Shown here one piece after another: positions 24,427-34,034 of a stretch of DNA of 64,000 nucleotides. The DNA lies in NCBI RefSeq assembly GCF_036127095.1, contig NZ_CP108006.1:8175501-8239500 (forward strand), read 5' to 3'. The stretch is from Streptomyces sp. NBC_00335. Its GTDB lineage: Bacteria; Actinomycetota; Actinomycetes; Streptomycetales; Streptomycetaceae. The notes beneath the pieces were generated by a model, which was not told the origin of the DNA, made no database searches, and was given only the letters and a program-made list of their open reading frames with translations. Position numbers and translations under genes: made by a program. Each line of letters opens with the position of its first letter. Within the stretch, counting starts at the first letter, position 1.

Positions 24427-25974
24427 ATGAGCACCACCCCCTCCGCCACCACCCAGGCCGGCGGCCGCCAGAACGAGACGGTCATCGTCTTCGCGCTGAG
24501 CCTGGCCGCCATGGTCGTGTCGATGATGCAGACGCTCCCGGTCCCGATCCTGGGGCTGATCCGCAGCGATCTCGGCACCACCACCGCCAACGTCAGCTGG
24601 GTGACCACGGCCACCCTGCTGTCCGCCGCCGTCTTCACCCCCCTGCTGGGCCGCTTCGGCGACCAGCACGGCAAGAAGCCGACGCTGGTGGCCGTACTCG
24701 GCGTCATGGTCGCGGGCTCCGTCATCGCCGCCCTGGCGTCCTCCCTTCCCCTGCTCCTCCTCGGCCGGGTCCTCCAGGGCGCCGCCACCGCGATCTTCCC
24801 GCTCGCACTCTCGGTGCTGCGCGAAGAGGTCCGCCCCCAGAAGCTCCCCGGAGCGATGGCCCTGGTCAGCGGCACCCTCGCCTTCGGCAGCGGCCTCGCG
24901 CTCGTCGCCACCGGCCTGCTGACCTCCGGCAGCGACGCCGACTACCGCAACGCCTTCTGGATGGCCACCGGCTTCGCCGTGCTCGCGCTGCTCGCCGTCG
25001 TCTTCCTCGTCCCGGCGACCCGGCACAAGACCGGCGGCCGTACGGACTTCCTCGGCGCGCTCACCCTGGGCATCGCCCTGCTGCTGCTCCTGCTGCCGAT
25101 CTCCCAGGGCCACGAGTGGGGCTGGGCCTCCGGCCGCACGCTGGGCAGTTTCGCGGGCGCCGTCGTCATGACCGCCGTCTGGGTGCTGACCGAGCTCAAG
25201 GTCCGCGAGCCCCTCGTCGACATGCGGATGTTCGTCCACCGTCCGGTCCTGATGGCCAACCTGGCCGGCATCCTCGTCGGCTTCGGCATGTTCGCGAACT
25301 TCCTGGGCGTCTCCTACCTCGTCCAGATGCCCAAGGCCCTGACCGGCTACGGCTTCGACGCCTCCATCCTGCGGGCCTCCGTGGAGTTCCTGCTGCCCGG
25401 CGCGATCGTCTCGCTCCTCGCCTCGCCCATCGGCGGACAGCTGGTCCGCCACCGCGGTCCGCGCGCCGCCCTGGCGGTCGCCGCGGCCCTCGGCGCCGCC
25501 GGCTTCGGCTGGCTGGCCCTGGACCACGGGCACAGCGCCTCGGTGATCGGCGCCGGCCTCATCGTCGGCGCGGCCGTCAGCTTCGGCTACGCGGCCATGC
25601 CGGCCGTGATCATGGCGAGCGTTCCGCACCACCAGAGCGGCATCGCCAACGGCATCAACTCGATCTCCCGCTCCACCGGCAGCGCGATCGGCAGCGCCAT
25701 CGTGACCACCATCCTGGCGTCGAAGACGATCGAACACCTCCCGGCGGGTGTCCCGGCGCTCCCCGCCGAATCCGGATTCACCCTGACCTTCGCCATCGGC
25801 GCGGTGGCCTTCGGCCTGGTCGCGGTCATCAGCGGAATCGGCCTGCGCGGGGCACACGGCCCGCGCACGGCGGCCACGGGCGCCGCCGCACCGGTGGCCG
25901 GCTCGACAGGGCCCGCACCTGCGGCAACCGAGCCGACGGCCACTGCGGCATCCGCCGCGAAGGCCGACGCCTGA
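24427..25974 (+). CDS. MFS exporter, 14-TM DHA2 (EmrB/QacA) type
   Basis: The 515-residue drug:H+ antiporter has about 14 hydrophobic segments, the first at VIVFALSLAAMVVSMMQ. Motif A is GRFGDQHGKKPT (about 77-88), with antiporter motif C-like sequence around LVSGTLAFGSGLALV. The conserved extracellular FWMATGFAVLALLAVVF segment follows. The C-terminal 40 residues are Ala/Pro-rich and cytoplasmic. It is divergently paired with a MarR regulator and should be induced by that regulator's ligand. Substrates cannot be predicted. A long hairpin terminator follows. Confidence 0.93.
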   Translation: MSTTPSATTQAGGRQNETVIVFALSLAAMVVSMMQTLPVPILGLIRSDLGTTTANVSWVTTATLLSAAVFTPLLGRFGDQHGKKPTLVAVLGVMVAGSVIAALASSLPLLLLGRVLQGAATAIFPLALSVLREEVRPQKLPGAMALVSGTLAFGSGLALVATGLLTSGSDADYRNAFWMATGFAVLALLAVVFLVPATRHKTGGRTDFLGALTLGIALLLLLLPISQGHEWGWASGRTLGSFAGAVVMTAVWVLTELKVREPLVDMRMFVHRPVLMANLAGILVGFGMFANFLGVSYLVQMPKALTGYGFDASILRASVEFLLPGAIVSLLASPIGGQLVRHRGPRAALAVAAALGAAGFGWLALDHGHSASVIGAGLIVGAAVSFGYAAMPAVIMASVPHHQSGIANGINSISRSTGSAIGSAIVTTILASKTIEHLPAGVPALPAESGFTLTFAIGAVAFGLVAVISGIGLRGAHGPRTAATGAAAPVAGSTGPAPAATEPTATAASAAKADA

Positions 25975-26015
25975 CCGGTCCGCACCGCATCACCGCGGAG
26001 CGCTGCTCCCACCGG

Positions 26016-26061
26016 GCCGCCCCCGGGTCCGGCCGCACACGCGGCAGGTCCCGGGGGCGGC
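26016..26061 (+). terminator. Terminator after MFS exporter
   Basis: 12-bp perfect stem GCCGCCCCCGGG (26016-26027) and CCCGGGGGCGGC (26050-26061) with a 22-base loop; no U tract. Confidence 0.65.
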
Positions 26062-26248
26062 TTCGACCGTTCAAGAGACCGCACCCTTGACCGCTAGTGC
26101 CGTGGCCAAGGGCGTCGGCACCCTCTCCTCCCGGCCCCTGCGGCGCGACAACGGCTGCCGGCGGGCGTCCCCGCGCCGTCGTAGGCCCGAGGCGCCCGGA
26201 TAGGCTCGACCGGGCCCGGAAAGGATCTCCCGGGCCCGGAAGGGTGCC

Positions 26249-26851
26249 ATGACCAGCGAAGAACCGACCCGGATCCTGCGGGCGGCCGACCGGCCGGCGG
26301 CGCGGTGGAAGAACGGCGGGGGAGTGACCCGCGAGATCGCCGCCGGACCCGAGGGCTCCGGGATGGACGACTTCGGCTGGCGGATCAGCCTGGCGGAGGT
26401 CACCGCCGACGGCGCCTTCTCCGTGTTCCCCGGCATCGACCGCACGCTCACCCTCGCGGAGGGCGCCGGCATGGACCTCTCGATCGGCGGCGTACGACGC
26501 CTCGTGGACCGGCGGTACGAGCCCCAGCGGTTCCCCGGCGACGAGCCGACCGACTGCCGGCTGCTGGCCGGGCCGGTCGTGAACTTCAACGTGATGTACC
26601 GCCGGGGAGTGGTGAGCGCCGACACCGCCGTCGTACGGGGCGACCTCGCGCTCGCCGTCCGGCCCGGCGAGAGCCTGCTGATCGTCGCCCTGGAAGGAAC
26701 GGCCGAGGTCGACGGCTCCGCCGAGCTGGGCCCGTACGACGCCGTCTTGCTGACGGGAGCGCGTGAGGCCCTGCTGCGCAGTGCCGGCCGAGCGGCGGTT
26801 GTCCGGCTCGCCCCGGCCCCGGCGGAGCCCGGCCGGACTCACCCGGCATAG
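26249..26851 (+). CDS. HutD/Ves-family cupin-like protein
   Basis: The 200-residue protein has HutD-family signatures: ARWKNGGGVTREIAAGP (the conserved WKNGGG turn) near residue 20, FGWRISLAEVTADGAFSVFP, GIDRTLTLAEG and PVVNFNVMYRRG. The fold is a double cupin without clear metal ligands. HutD is linked to histidine utilisation in pseudomonads and Ves to cold-inducible functions in E. coli, but no hut genes are nearby. It may be a small-molecule sensor or lyase. The upstream gap contains the exporter terminator, so it is probably monocistronic. Confidence 0.85.
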   Translation: MTSEEPTRILRAADRPAARWKNGGGVTREIAAGPEGSGMDDFGWRISLAEVTADGAFSVFPGIDRTLTLAEGAGMDLSIGGVRRLVDRRYEPQRFPGDEPTDCRLLAGPVVNFNVMYRRGVVSADTAVVRGDLALAVRPGESLLIVALEGTAEVDGSAELGPYDAVLLTGAREALLRSAGRAAVVRLAPAPAEPGRTHPA

Positions 26852-27203
26852 CGCGCCTTCTTCGGCGGGCGCGACCCCTTCGGCCCGGATCCGGTGCCGG
26901 GCGTTCCTGTTCATGACGCGGCTCGGTGCGCGTTCTGGCCCGCTTCGTCCTGGGGGTTCCCGATCTCGCGGACCCGCGGCGTGCCCCGGACGCGGCTTTC
27001 GGCCACCTGGAGCCGGGCCGGCCCGAGGGTGATCCGAACTCCCCTCTGTGCGTGAAGCGTTGACAAAGTCGTCATCTGATAGAAACCTGTGGCGCCATGG
27101 CCGCATAACTGCGATCAGATCACTCAAAAAATTAATAACGCTACGCAAGTTTGCGGCAGGCGCGGCTGCGTCGGGCCGGTCCCCTCATGGAACAGAGGAC
27201 AGC
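26852..27203. other. Regulatory region before the beta-helix enzyme
   Basis: 352 bp without a gene. The right-hand part (27059-27160) is markedly AT-rich for this genome: TTGACA at 27060-27065, then CAAAAAATTAATAACG near 27125-27140. An imperfect inverted repeat CGCAA-gt-TTGCG (27144-27155) follows and could be an operator of a sugar-responsive regulator. The left part holds GC-rich arms after the HutD gene that could form a terminator. Confidence 0.45.
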
Positions 27204-30200
27204 ATGAGATGGAAGCAAGGCGGCCGGCTGATGGTGGCCGGCACGGTGGTAGCGGGACTGATGTCGGTCGGACTCCTGCCGGTCGGCCTCGCCGCGGCGG
27301 CGGGCGGACCCAACCTCGCCCTGGGCAAGGCGGTCTCCGCGAGCGGGTCCCTCGGCGGGTACGGGGCCCCGGGAGTCACCGACGGCAACCAGGGCTCGTA
27401 CTGGGAGGGGCCCTCGGGCGCCTTCCCCACGTGGGTGCAGGTGGACCTCGGCAGCAGCGTCGCCGTCGACCAGGTGGTGCTGAAGCTGCCCGCCCCGTGG
27501 GAGACGCGCACCGAGACGCTGACCGTGCAGGGCAGCACCGACGGGAACACCTTCACCACGCTGTCCGCCTCGGCGGGACGGGTGTTCAACCCCGCCCAGT
27601 CCAACGCGGTGACCATCGGGTTCACCGCCGCGACGGTCCGCTACGTACGGGTGAGCGTCACCGCCAACACGGGCTGGCAGGCCGCGCAGATATCCGAGCT
27701 GGAGGTGTACTCCGCCGACGGCAGCGGTGACCCCGGCGATCCCGGAGACCCGGGTACCCCGCCCCCCGTCGGCGTGAACCTCGCCAAGGGCAAGCCCATC
27801 GAGGCCTCCTCCACCACCCAGTCGTTCGTCGCGGCCAACGCCAACGACGACAGCGTCACCAGCTACTGGGAGGCGGGCGGCCAGCAGTCCACGCTGACCG
27901 TGAAGCTCGGATCCAACGCCGACGTCACCGGAGTGGTCCTCAAGCTCAACCCCGACCCCGCCTGGGGCAACCGCACCCAGAGCTTCGAGGTCCTGGGCCG
28001 GGAGCAGTCGGCGAGCGGGTTCACCACCCTGAAGGCCCGTGCCGACTACGCGTTCAGCCCGGGCGGCAACCAGAACACCGTGACGGTCCCCGTCACCGGC
28101 CGCCTCGCCGACGTCCAGCTGAAGTTCTCCGGCAACACCGGAGCCGGTGGCGGCCAGGCCGCCGAGTTCCAGGTCATCGGCGCCGCCGCCCCGAACCCGG
28201 ACCTGACGGTCACGGACCTCGCCTGGTCCCCGGCCGCCCCCTCCGAGAGCGACGCCGTCACGGTCAACGCGACCGTCCGCAACGCCGGTTCGGTCGCCTC
28301 CCCGGCCACCACCGTCAACGTCAGCCTCGAAGGCGCGGCCGCCGGCAGCGCCCCGGTCGGCGCCCTCGCGGCCGGAGCCTCGGTCACCGTCCCGGTCGCC
28401 GTCGGCAAGCGGCCGATGGGCAGCTACACGGTCTCCGCCGTCGTCGACCCGGCCGGGACCGTCCCCGAGCAGAACGACACCAACAACAGCCGCACGGCCG
28501 CCGCGAAGCTCGTCGTCGGCCAGGCGCCGGGCCCCGACCTGGAAACCCTCTCCCTCACCACCAACCCGGCCAACCCGGCCGTGGGCGCCCCGGTCTCCTT
28601 CACCGTGGCCGTCCGCAACCGGGGCACCGCCGCGGTGAGCGCGGGCAGCATCACCCGGCTGGTCGCCGGCTCCACCACCCTGAACGGCCCCACTCCGGCG
28701 ATCGCCGCCGGTGCGACGGTCAACGTGCCGATCAACGGAACCTGGACGGCGGTCAGCGGCGGAGCCACCCTCACCGCCACCGCCGACGCGACCGGCCTCG
28801 TCGCCGAGACCAACGAGAACAACAACAGCCACTCCCGGGCCGTGGTCGTCGGCCGCGGGGCGGCGCTCCCGTACACCGAGTACGAGGCGGAGGCCGGCAG
28901 TTACACCGGCACCCTGCTGCAGAGCGACGCCAAGCGGACCTTCGGGCACACCAACTTCGCCACCGAGTCCTCGGGCCGCGAGTCCGTACGCCTCTCCTCG
29001 GCCGGCCAGTACGTGCAGTTCACCTCCACCAACCAGGCCAACTCCATCGTCGTGCGCAACTCGGTGCCCGACGCCGCGAACGGCGGCGGCGCGGACGCCA
29101 CCATCAGCCTGTACGTCAACGGCAGCTTCGCCCAGAAGCTGACCCTCTCCTCCAAGCACAGCTGGCTCTACGGCAGCACCGACAGCCCCGAGGGCCTGAC
29201 CAACACCCCCGGCGGCGACGCCCGCAGGCTCTTCGACGAGTCCCACGCCCTGCTCGCGCAGAGCTACCCGCCCGGCACGACCTTCCGCCTCCAGCGCGAC
29301 GCCGGCGACACGGCCTCGTACTACGTCATCGACCTGATCGACCTGGAGCAGGTGGCCCCGGCGGCGTCCAAGCCCGCCGAGTGCACCTCGATCACCGACT
29401 ACGGTGCGATCCCGAACGACGGCATCGACGACACGCTCGCCCTCCAGAAGGCCGTGACGGCCGACCAGAACGGGCAGATCGCCTGCGTCTGGATCCCGCA
29501 GGGCCAGTGGCGCCAGGAGCAGAAGATCCTCACCGACGACCCGCTGAACCGCGGCCAGTTCAACCAGGTGGGCATCAGCAACGTCTCCATCCGCGGCGCG
29601 GGCATGTGGCACTCCCAGCTCTACACGCTCACCCAGCCGCAGGACGCCGGCGGCATCAACCACCCGCACGAGGGCAACTTCGGGTTCGAGATCGACGACA
29701 ACACGCAGATCTCCGACATCGCGATCTTCGGATCGGGCCGGATCCGCGGCGGTGACGGCAACGCCGAGGGCGGCGTGGGCCTCAACGGCCGCTTCGGCAA
29801 GAACACCAAGATCACCAACGTGTGGATCGAGCACGCCAACGTCGGCGTCTGGGTCGGCCGCGACTACGACAACATCCCGGCCCTGTGGGGCCCGGGCGAC
29901 GGCATCGAGTTCAACGGCATGCGGATCCGCGACACCTACGCCGACGGCATCAACTTCGCCAACGGCACCCGCAATTCCACCGTCTTCAACTCCTCCTTCC
30001 GCACGACCGGTGACGACGCCCTGGCGGTGTGGTCCAGCAAGTACGTGAAGGACCAGTCGGTGGACATCGGCCACGACAACCACTTCCGCAACAACACCAT
30101 CCAGCTCCCGTGGCGCGCCAACGGCATCGCCCTGTACGGCGGCTACGGCAACACCATCGAGAACAACCTGATCTACGACACCATGAACTACCCCGGCATC

Positions 30201-30599
30201 ATGCTGGCGACCGACCACGACCCGCTGCCCTTCTCCGGGCAGACCCTGATCGCGGGCAACGGCCTCTTCCGCACGGGCGGCGCGTTCTGGAACGAGGACC
30301 AGGAGTTCGGCGCGATCACCCTGTTCCCGTCGAACCTGCCCATCCCGGGCGTCGTCATCCGCGACACCGACATCCACGACTCCACCTACGACGGGATCCA
30401 GTTCAAGACCGGCGGCGGGGTCATGCCCGACGTCAAGATCACGAACGTGACCATCGACAAGTCCAACAACGGCTCCGGGATCCTGGCCATGGGCGGAGCG
30501 CGCGGCAACGCCATCCTGTCCAACGTCACCATCACCGGATCCGCCCAGGGCAACATCCTGATCGAGCCGGGATCGCAGTTCCTGATCAACGGCGGCTAG
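27204..30599 (+). CDS. Secreted multidomain parallel beta-helix glycosidase-like protein (GH87-like)
   Basis: 1131 residues: signal peptide (about 1-33), two discoidin/F5-8C-like carbohydrate-binding domains (about 34-175 and 190-335), two CARDB-type Ig domains (about 335-435 and 440-550), a CBM6/35-like domain starting YTEYEAEAGSYTGTLL (about 557-720), and a right-handed beta-helix catalytic domain (about 725-1131) opening with ITDYGAIPNDGIDDT. Asp 937-938 in TTGDDALAVWSS are candidate catalytic acids. The layout resembles GH87 alpha-1,3-glucanases/mycodextranases, suggesting attack on fungal or dental-type alpha-glucans, but the exact bond is not provable here. ATG 27204 starts at the signal peptide, with GAGGAC just upstream. 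Confidence 0.85.
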   Translation: MRWKQGGRLMVAGTVVAGLMSVGLLPVGLAAAAGGPNLALGKAVSASGSLGGYGAPGVTDGNQGSYWEGPSGAFPTWVQVDLGSSVAVDQVVLKLPAPWETRTETLTVQGSTDGNTFTTLSASAGRVFNPAQSNAVTIGFTAATVRYVRVSVTANTGWQAAQISELEVYSADGSGDPGDPGDPGTPPPVGVNLAKGKPIEASSTTQSFVAANANDDSVTSYWEAGGQQSTLTVKLGSNADVTGVVLKLNPDPAWGNRTQSFEVLGREQSASGFTTLKARADYAFSPGGNQNTVTVPVTGRLADVQLKFSGNTGAGGGQAAEFQVIGAAAPNPDLTVTDLAWSPAAPSESDAVTVNATVRNAGSVASPATTVNVSLEGAAAGSAPVGALAAGASVTVPVAVGKRPMGSYTVSAVVDPAGTVPEQNDTNNSRTAAAKLVVGQAPGPDLETLSLTTNPANPAVGAPVSFTVAVRNRGTAAVSAGSITRLVAGSTTLNGPTPAIAAGATVNVPINGTWTAVSGGATLTATADATGLVAETNENNNSHSRAVVVGRGAALPYTEYEAEAGSYTGTLLQSDAKRTFGHTNFATESSGRESVRLSSAGQYVQFTSTNQANSIVVRNSVPDAANGGGADATISLYVNGSFAQKLTLSSKHSWLYGSTDSPEGLTNTPGGDARRLFDESHALLAQSYPPGTTFRLQRDAGDTASYYVIDLIDLEQVAPAASKPAECTSITDYGAIPNDGIDDTLALQKAVTADQNGQIACVWIPQGQWRQEQKILTDDPLNRGQFNQVGISNVSIRGAGMWHSQLYTLTQPQDAGGINHPHEGNFGFEIDDNTQISDIAIFGSGRIRGGDGNAEGGVGLNGRFGKNTKITNVWIEHANVGVWVGRDYDNIPALWGPGDGIEFNGMRIRDTYADGINFANGTRNSTVFNSSFRTTGDDALAVWSSKYVKDQSVDIGHDNHFRNNTIQLPWRANGIALYGGYGNTIENNLIYDTMNYPGIMLATDHDPLPFSGQTLIAGNGLFRTGGAFWNEDQEFGAITLFPSNLPIPGVVIRDTDIHDSTYDGIQFKTGGGVMPDVKITNVTIDKSNNGSGILAMGGARGNAILSNVTITGSAQGNILIEPGSQFLINGG

Positions 30600-30600
30600 C

Positions 30601-30623
30601 GGCAGGCGGTTTCACCGCTTGCC
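30601..30623. terminator. Bidirectional terminator between convergent genes
   Basis: GGCAGGCGG (30601-30609) pairs with CCGCTTGCC (30615-30623), one G-U, loop TTTCA. It starts 2 bases after the glycosidase stop and overlaps the last codons of the convergent oxidase, whose stop lies in the loop. Confidence 0.65.
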
Positions 30624-32495
30624 GAGCTTGATCCACCTCGCCGTACCGGGGACACCCTTCGCGTCGAGGAGGAACAGCATGTAGTAACCGGGCGGGGCGT
30701 CGGCCGAAGTGGCCGGCGCCCGCAGCCCGATCGTGCGGCCGCGGACGCCGGTCATCCGAAGCTCCAGATGGCGCTGGCTGGTGTTCACCGCGTGGGTGAC
30801 CGTGGTCGGCGCCAGCAGTACCGCCCGCCGTACGCCGGCGGCCGTCGAGCTCTCCACGGAGAACTCCGCGTCGTGGGCGATCTCGCCCGCCGGGACCCGG
30901 TCCAGTACGGGCCGGGCGCCCCGGTGCAGGTAGGCGGGCTCGTAGATCTCGATCGAGCCGTCCATCCCGTCCTTGATGTCCGGGTCGTTGGCGATCTGCT
31001 GGAGCTCGTCCCCGGTGACCATGACCCGGCCGTCCGGCAGCACCAGGGCGTTGGAGTGGTAGCCCCGCGGCAGCCGTTGCGCCGGGCCGAGCCTCCACCG
31101 GCCGTCGGCGCCCCGCAGTTCGGTCTGGCGGAACTTCAGATCGGCCTTCGGGTTGAACGGCCCGAACCCGTAATCCCTCGTGTCCTTGGCCCCGTTGACC
31201 GTCAGCAGCGTGCCGTCCGGCAGGATCAGCGTGTCGTCCTGGGTCCGGCCGAAGGCGCGCGGCTCCTGTGTGGTCCAGGCGCCGCCCGACAGCCGGTAGG
31301 TGTTCGGGTCGAGCGGGTCCCCGCCCAGCACCAGCACCGAATCGGGTCCGCGGAACCCCGCCGGCAGCGGCACGGCGGAGCCGTAGCCCCGGAAATCGGC
31401 GGGCCGTCTGGGCAGGTCCGTACGGGACTGCGTGCGCGGGTCGAAGAGCCACTGCTGGTCCGCGTCGCGCCCCAGGCCGTAGATCATGCCGTCGCGCAGC
31501 GAGAACAGGTGCGGGTAGTCGTTGCGGAACGGCGCGTCCGAGCGCATCCGCTGGACGGAGAGGTCCAGCGGGATGTCGTACGGGCGCCAGGGCACCGGCT
31601 GCCCCGGCGCGGGGAACCGCTCCACCACCGGGGTCGGTGTCCCCGTGCCGCGCTCCGACTGGCCCGACATGATGATCTGGCGGCCGTCCGCGCCGGTCAC
31701 CACCGACGGGTACCAACGGCCCACCGCCATATCGCGGTTGCGGTACCAGCCCTCGGTCCACGGGTCGAAGACGAAGGACAGCTTCGCACCGCTGCCGCCC
31801 TTCCCGCCCGTGTTGCCGCCGAACACGCCCAGCATCCCGTTGGGCAGGAAGGAGTGCCCGGCGCAGAAGAACGGCGCCGGGCGCGGGGCGTGCGTACCGT
31901 CGGGCATCAGCACGATGGGCGGGGTGACCTTTTTGAACGCTCGCGCGCCCGTCCCCTTCGCCGGATCCCACAGGTAGGCGCGGCCCGCGTTCGTCGGTCC
32001 GATCCGGTCCGTGGGCCCGGTCTCCTTGGTCGGGTCGGTCTCCACCCGGGAGAAGGAGAAGAGCAGAACCTTGCCGGTGGGCAGCTGGGCGACGTGCACG
32101 CCGAAGTCGGGGGAGGGGAAGTACTCGGCGAACCGTCCCGAAACCGCCGCTTTGAAAGCGGAGTTGGCCTCGGCCTGCGAGCCGGTGAGCGAGGCCAGGC
32201 TCGCGTCGCGCCGGGACTGCGGGTACTCCACGGCGCCCTTGGCCGCCCGGCGCAGCTCGGCGTGGGCGCGCGCGTGGCCGGCCCCGATCACGGCGGCCTC
32301 GGCCGGGTCGGTCCCCCCGGCCGTACCGGCCGTACCGGTGGCATCGGCCGCATGGCCGTGGGCGGCGCCGGTCGCCCCGCCCCCGCCGTCCGTGCCGTGT
32401 CCCGGCGCCCCGGCGGCGGCCGGTGCGGTCGCGAGCACGAGGGCGGAGACGACCGCGGTCGCGGAGAGCAGGGCGGACCGGTGCAGGCGGCGCAT
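30612..32495 (-). CDS. Copper-radical oxidase (GlxA/galactose-oxidase-like)
   Basis: The 627-residue exported protein has signal peptide MRRLHRSALLSATAVVSALV, a His/Gly/Ala-rich N-terminal extension (about 30-65), kelch-type propeller blades and a C-terminal DUF1929 Ig-like domain (about 520-627). Candidate cofactor residues are the Cys in PFFCAGHSFLPNG (about 211), which in this family cross-links to a Tyr, the Tyr-His pair in YHSNALVLPDGRVM (479-480) and the late His in VTHAVNTSQRH. Family members oxidise aldehydes or alcohols to give H2O2; Streptomyces GlxA acts in hyphal-tip glycan deposition. GAGGAG precedes ATG 32495. No cslA-like partner is adjacent, so this may be a paralogue of the tip enzyme. 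Confidence 0.88.
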   Translation of the reverse strand: MRRLHRSALLSATAVVSALVLATAPAAAGAPGHGTDGGGGATGAAHGHAADATGTAGTAGGTDPAEAAVIGAGHARAHAELRRAAKGAVEYPQSRRDASLASLTGSQAEANSAFKAAVSGRFAEYFPSPDFGVHVAQLPTGKVLLFSFSRVETDPTKETGPTDRIGPTNAGRAYLWDPAKGTGARAFKKVTPPIVLMPDGTHAPRPAPFFCAGHSFLPNGMLGVFGGNTGGKGGSGAKLSFVFDPWTEGWYRNRDMAVGRWYPSVVTGADGRQIIMSGQSERGTGTPTPVVERFPAPGQPVPWRPYDIPLDLSVQRMRSDAPFRNDYPHLFSLRDGMIYGLGRDADQQWLFDPRTQSRTDLPRRPADFRGYGSAVPLPAGFRGPDSVLVLGGDPLDPNTYRLSGGAWTTQEPRAFGRTQDDTLILPDGTLLTVNGAKDTRDYGFGPFNPKADLKFRQTELRGADGRWRLGPAQRLPRGYHSNALVLPDGRVMVTGDELQQIANDPDIKDGMDGSIEIYEPAYLHRGARPVLDRVPAGEIAHDAEFSVESSTAAGVRRAVLLAPTTVTHAVNTSQRHLELRMTGVRGRTIGLRAPATSADAPPGYYMLFLLDAKGVPGTARWIKLGKR

Positions 32496-32709
32496 GGGGC
32501 TCCTCGGCGCGGGCGGTTCCGTAGGGCGCTCAGCATAGGAAATAACGGGATGAATGGGGTGATCCGACGTGCTCGACGTCCTGCCGATGAGCCGTTCGGC
32601 CCTCCGGAGTCCCTGACGAGACGTTTCTGCGGTGAAAGGGCCCGGCCATCGGAGTGAGGTCGCGCACCCGTTCCCCGACCGGCCCGGTACGGACCGATTC
32701 CATGGCCGG

Positions 32710-33381
32710 GTGATCAGAACACTGCGCACCGCGCTCGGCGCCGTCCTCGTGACCGGCGGCCTCCTCACCCTCCTGCCCGCTTCCGCCGCCGGGGCGGCGG
32801 GTGGCCCCGGGGCCCCCACCGCGCCGGAGGACCGGGTGACCGTCGACGTCGCCACGGTCAACGGCTCGGGGTGCCGGCCGGGCAGCGCCACCGTCGCCGT
32901 GGCCGAGGACAACTCGGCCTTCACCGTCACCTACAGCGAGTACCTGGCCATGGCGGGAGGGAACAGCGCCCCGACCGACGGCCGCAAGAACTGTCTGCTC
33001 TCCCTGGTCGTACACGTCCCGCAGGGGTTCACCTACGCCGTCGCCCAGGTCGACTACCGGGGATTCGGCAGCCTCCAGAAGGGCGCCGTCGGCACCCAGA
33101 AGGCCAGCTACTACTTCCAGGGCATGAAGCAGACCGACTCCCGCACCCACAAGTTCCTCGGCAAGCTCGACGACAACTGGCAGGCCTCCGACACCACGGG
33201 CATCGAGGCGCTGGTCTTCGCCCCCTGCGGCGAACAGCGCAACTTCAACATCAATACCGAGCTGCGCGCCGAGGTCGGCACTTCGGACCCGGCGACGACC
33301 AGCTACATGGCGCTCGACTCCACCGACGGCAGCATCAACAGCGTCTACCACTTCTCCTGGAAGCAGTGCCCGGCCCGCTGA
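32710..33381 (+). CDS. Secreted DUF4360 protein
   Basis: 223 residues from GTG 32710. The signal peptide is IRTLRTALGAVLVTGGLLTL with AGAAG near the cleavage site. The mature DUF4360 domain shows PEDRVTVDVATVNGSGCRPG, the beta-rich FTVTYSEYLAMAGG, NCLLSLVVHVPQGFTYAVAQ and a Cys near the end (SWKQCPAR), implying two disulfides. It is an extracellular protein of unknown role that is common in Streptomyces and fungi. The start was fixed by the signal peptide; the ribosome binding site is poor. Confidence 0.85.
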   Translation: MIRTLRTALGAVLVTGGLLTLLPASAAGAAGGPGAPTAPEDRVTVDVATVNGSGCRPGSATVAVAEDNSAFTVTYSEYLAMAGGNSAPTDGRKNCLLSLVVHVPQGFTYAVAQVDYRGFGSLQKGAVGTQKASYYFQGMKQTDSRTHKFLGKLDDNWQASDTTGIEALVFAPCGEQRNFNINTELRAEVGTSDPATTSYMALDSTDGSINSVYHFSWKQCPAR

Positions 33382-33426
33382 ACCGGCCCGGCTCGCTCCC
33401 CACGGGCGGCCGCGCGGAACTCCCGC

Positions 33427-33786
33427 TCAGGAGTCCCCTCGCGCGGCCGCCTGCCGCTGCCGCTTGCTCATCGGGGCCAGCGTGAGGTCCTGGGCCTGGG
33501 AGCTGAGCCGCTTGAAGCCGTACCCGTGCTCCGTCAGCCAGGTCTCCGCCGCGAGCTCGGCGTGAGCGGTCGCGTCCAGGATGTCCTCCTCGGCCTCGCC
33601 CTCGGCCAGGAAGCGGAAGGTGAAGAAGGGCCGGGCCGCCACGTCGTACGTGAGGTGCCCCTCGGGAGTGAACTCGGCCGTCAGCATGTCGTGCCGGTCC
33701 GCGTCCGCGAGGAGCGCGGCGCGCTGCTCTTCGGTGAGGCCGTCGAAGGACCCCCGGACGGTGATGCGGAAGGTGCGGGTGCTCAT
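33427..33786 (-). CDS. DUF6204 family protein
   Basis: The 119-residue soluble protein begins MSTRTFRITVRGSFDGLTEE and continues with LTYDVAARPFFTFRFLAEGE, a ferredoxin-like alpha/beta pattern annotated as DUF6204 in streptomycetes. The C-terminus is basic (MSKRQRQAAARGDS). There are no catalytic motifs. It stands alone between the DUF4360 gene (convergent) and the small carboxylase subunit (divergent). Confidence 0.75.
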   Translation of the reverse strand: MSTRTFRITVRGSFDGLTEEQRAALLADADRHDMLTAEFTPEGHLTYDVAARPFFTFRFLAEGEAEEDILDATAHAELAAETWLTEHGYGFKRLSSQAQDLTLAPMSKRQRQAAARGDS

Positions 33787-34034
33787 CCCGTCAGCCTAGG
33801 GGGGACTCCGAGCCGTCCGCACCGGGATTTCCGGGGGCCCGCCACTCCGACGGCCCAATCAGCGTGCGACCTCCGCGAGCCCGACGTCACCCGGTCGGTG
33901 CGGCTGCGACCTGGGGTTTCGCGCAACTGCCCGGCGTGCCGGGCGTGTCGCGCCCCGCTAGCGTCGGCAGCGTCCGGAGTCCTCGGATTCCGCGAGGGGG
34001 GTCCTGCTTTCCGCCTGTGCGAGAGGCCGAGCCG

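Noticed and set aside
27141..30377. 1078-codon antisense frame over the beta-helix enzyme
   Set aside because: No domain pattern, and the sense strand is a coherent signal-peptide-bearing multidomain enzyme.
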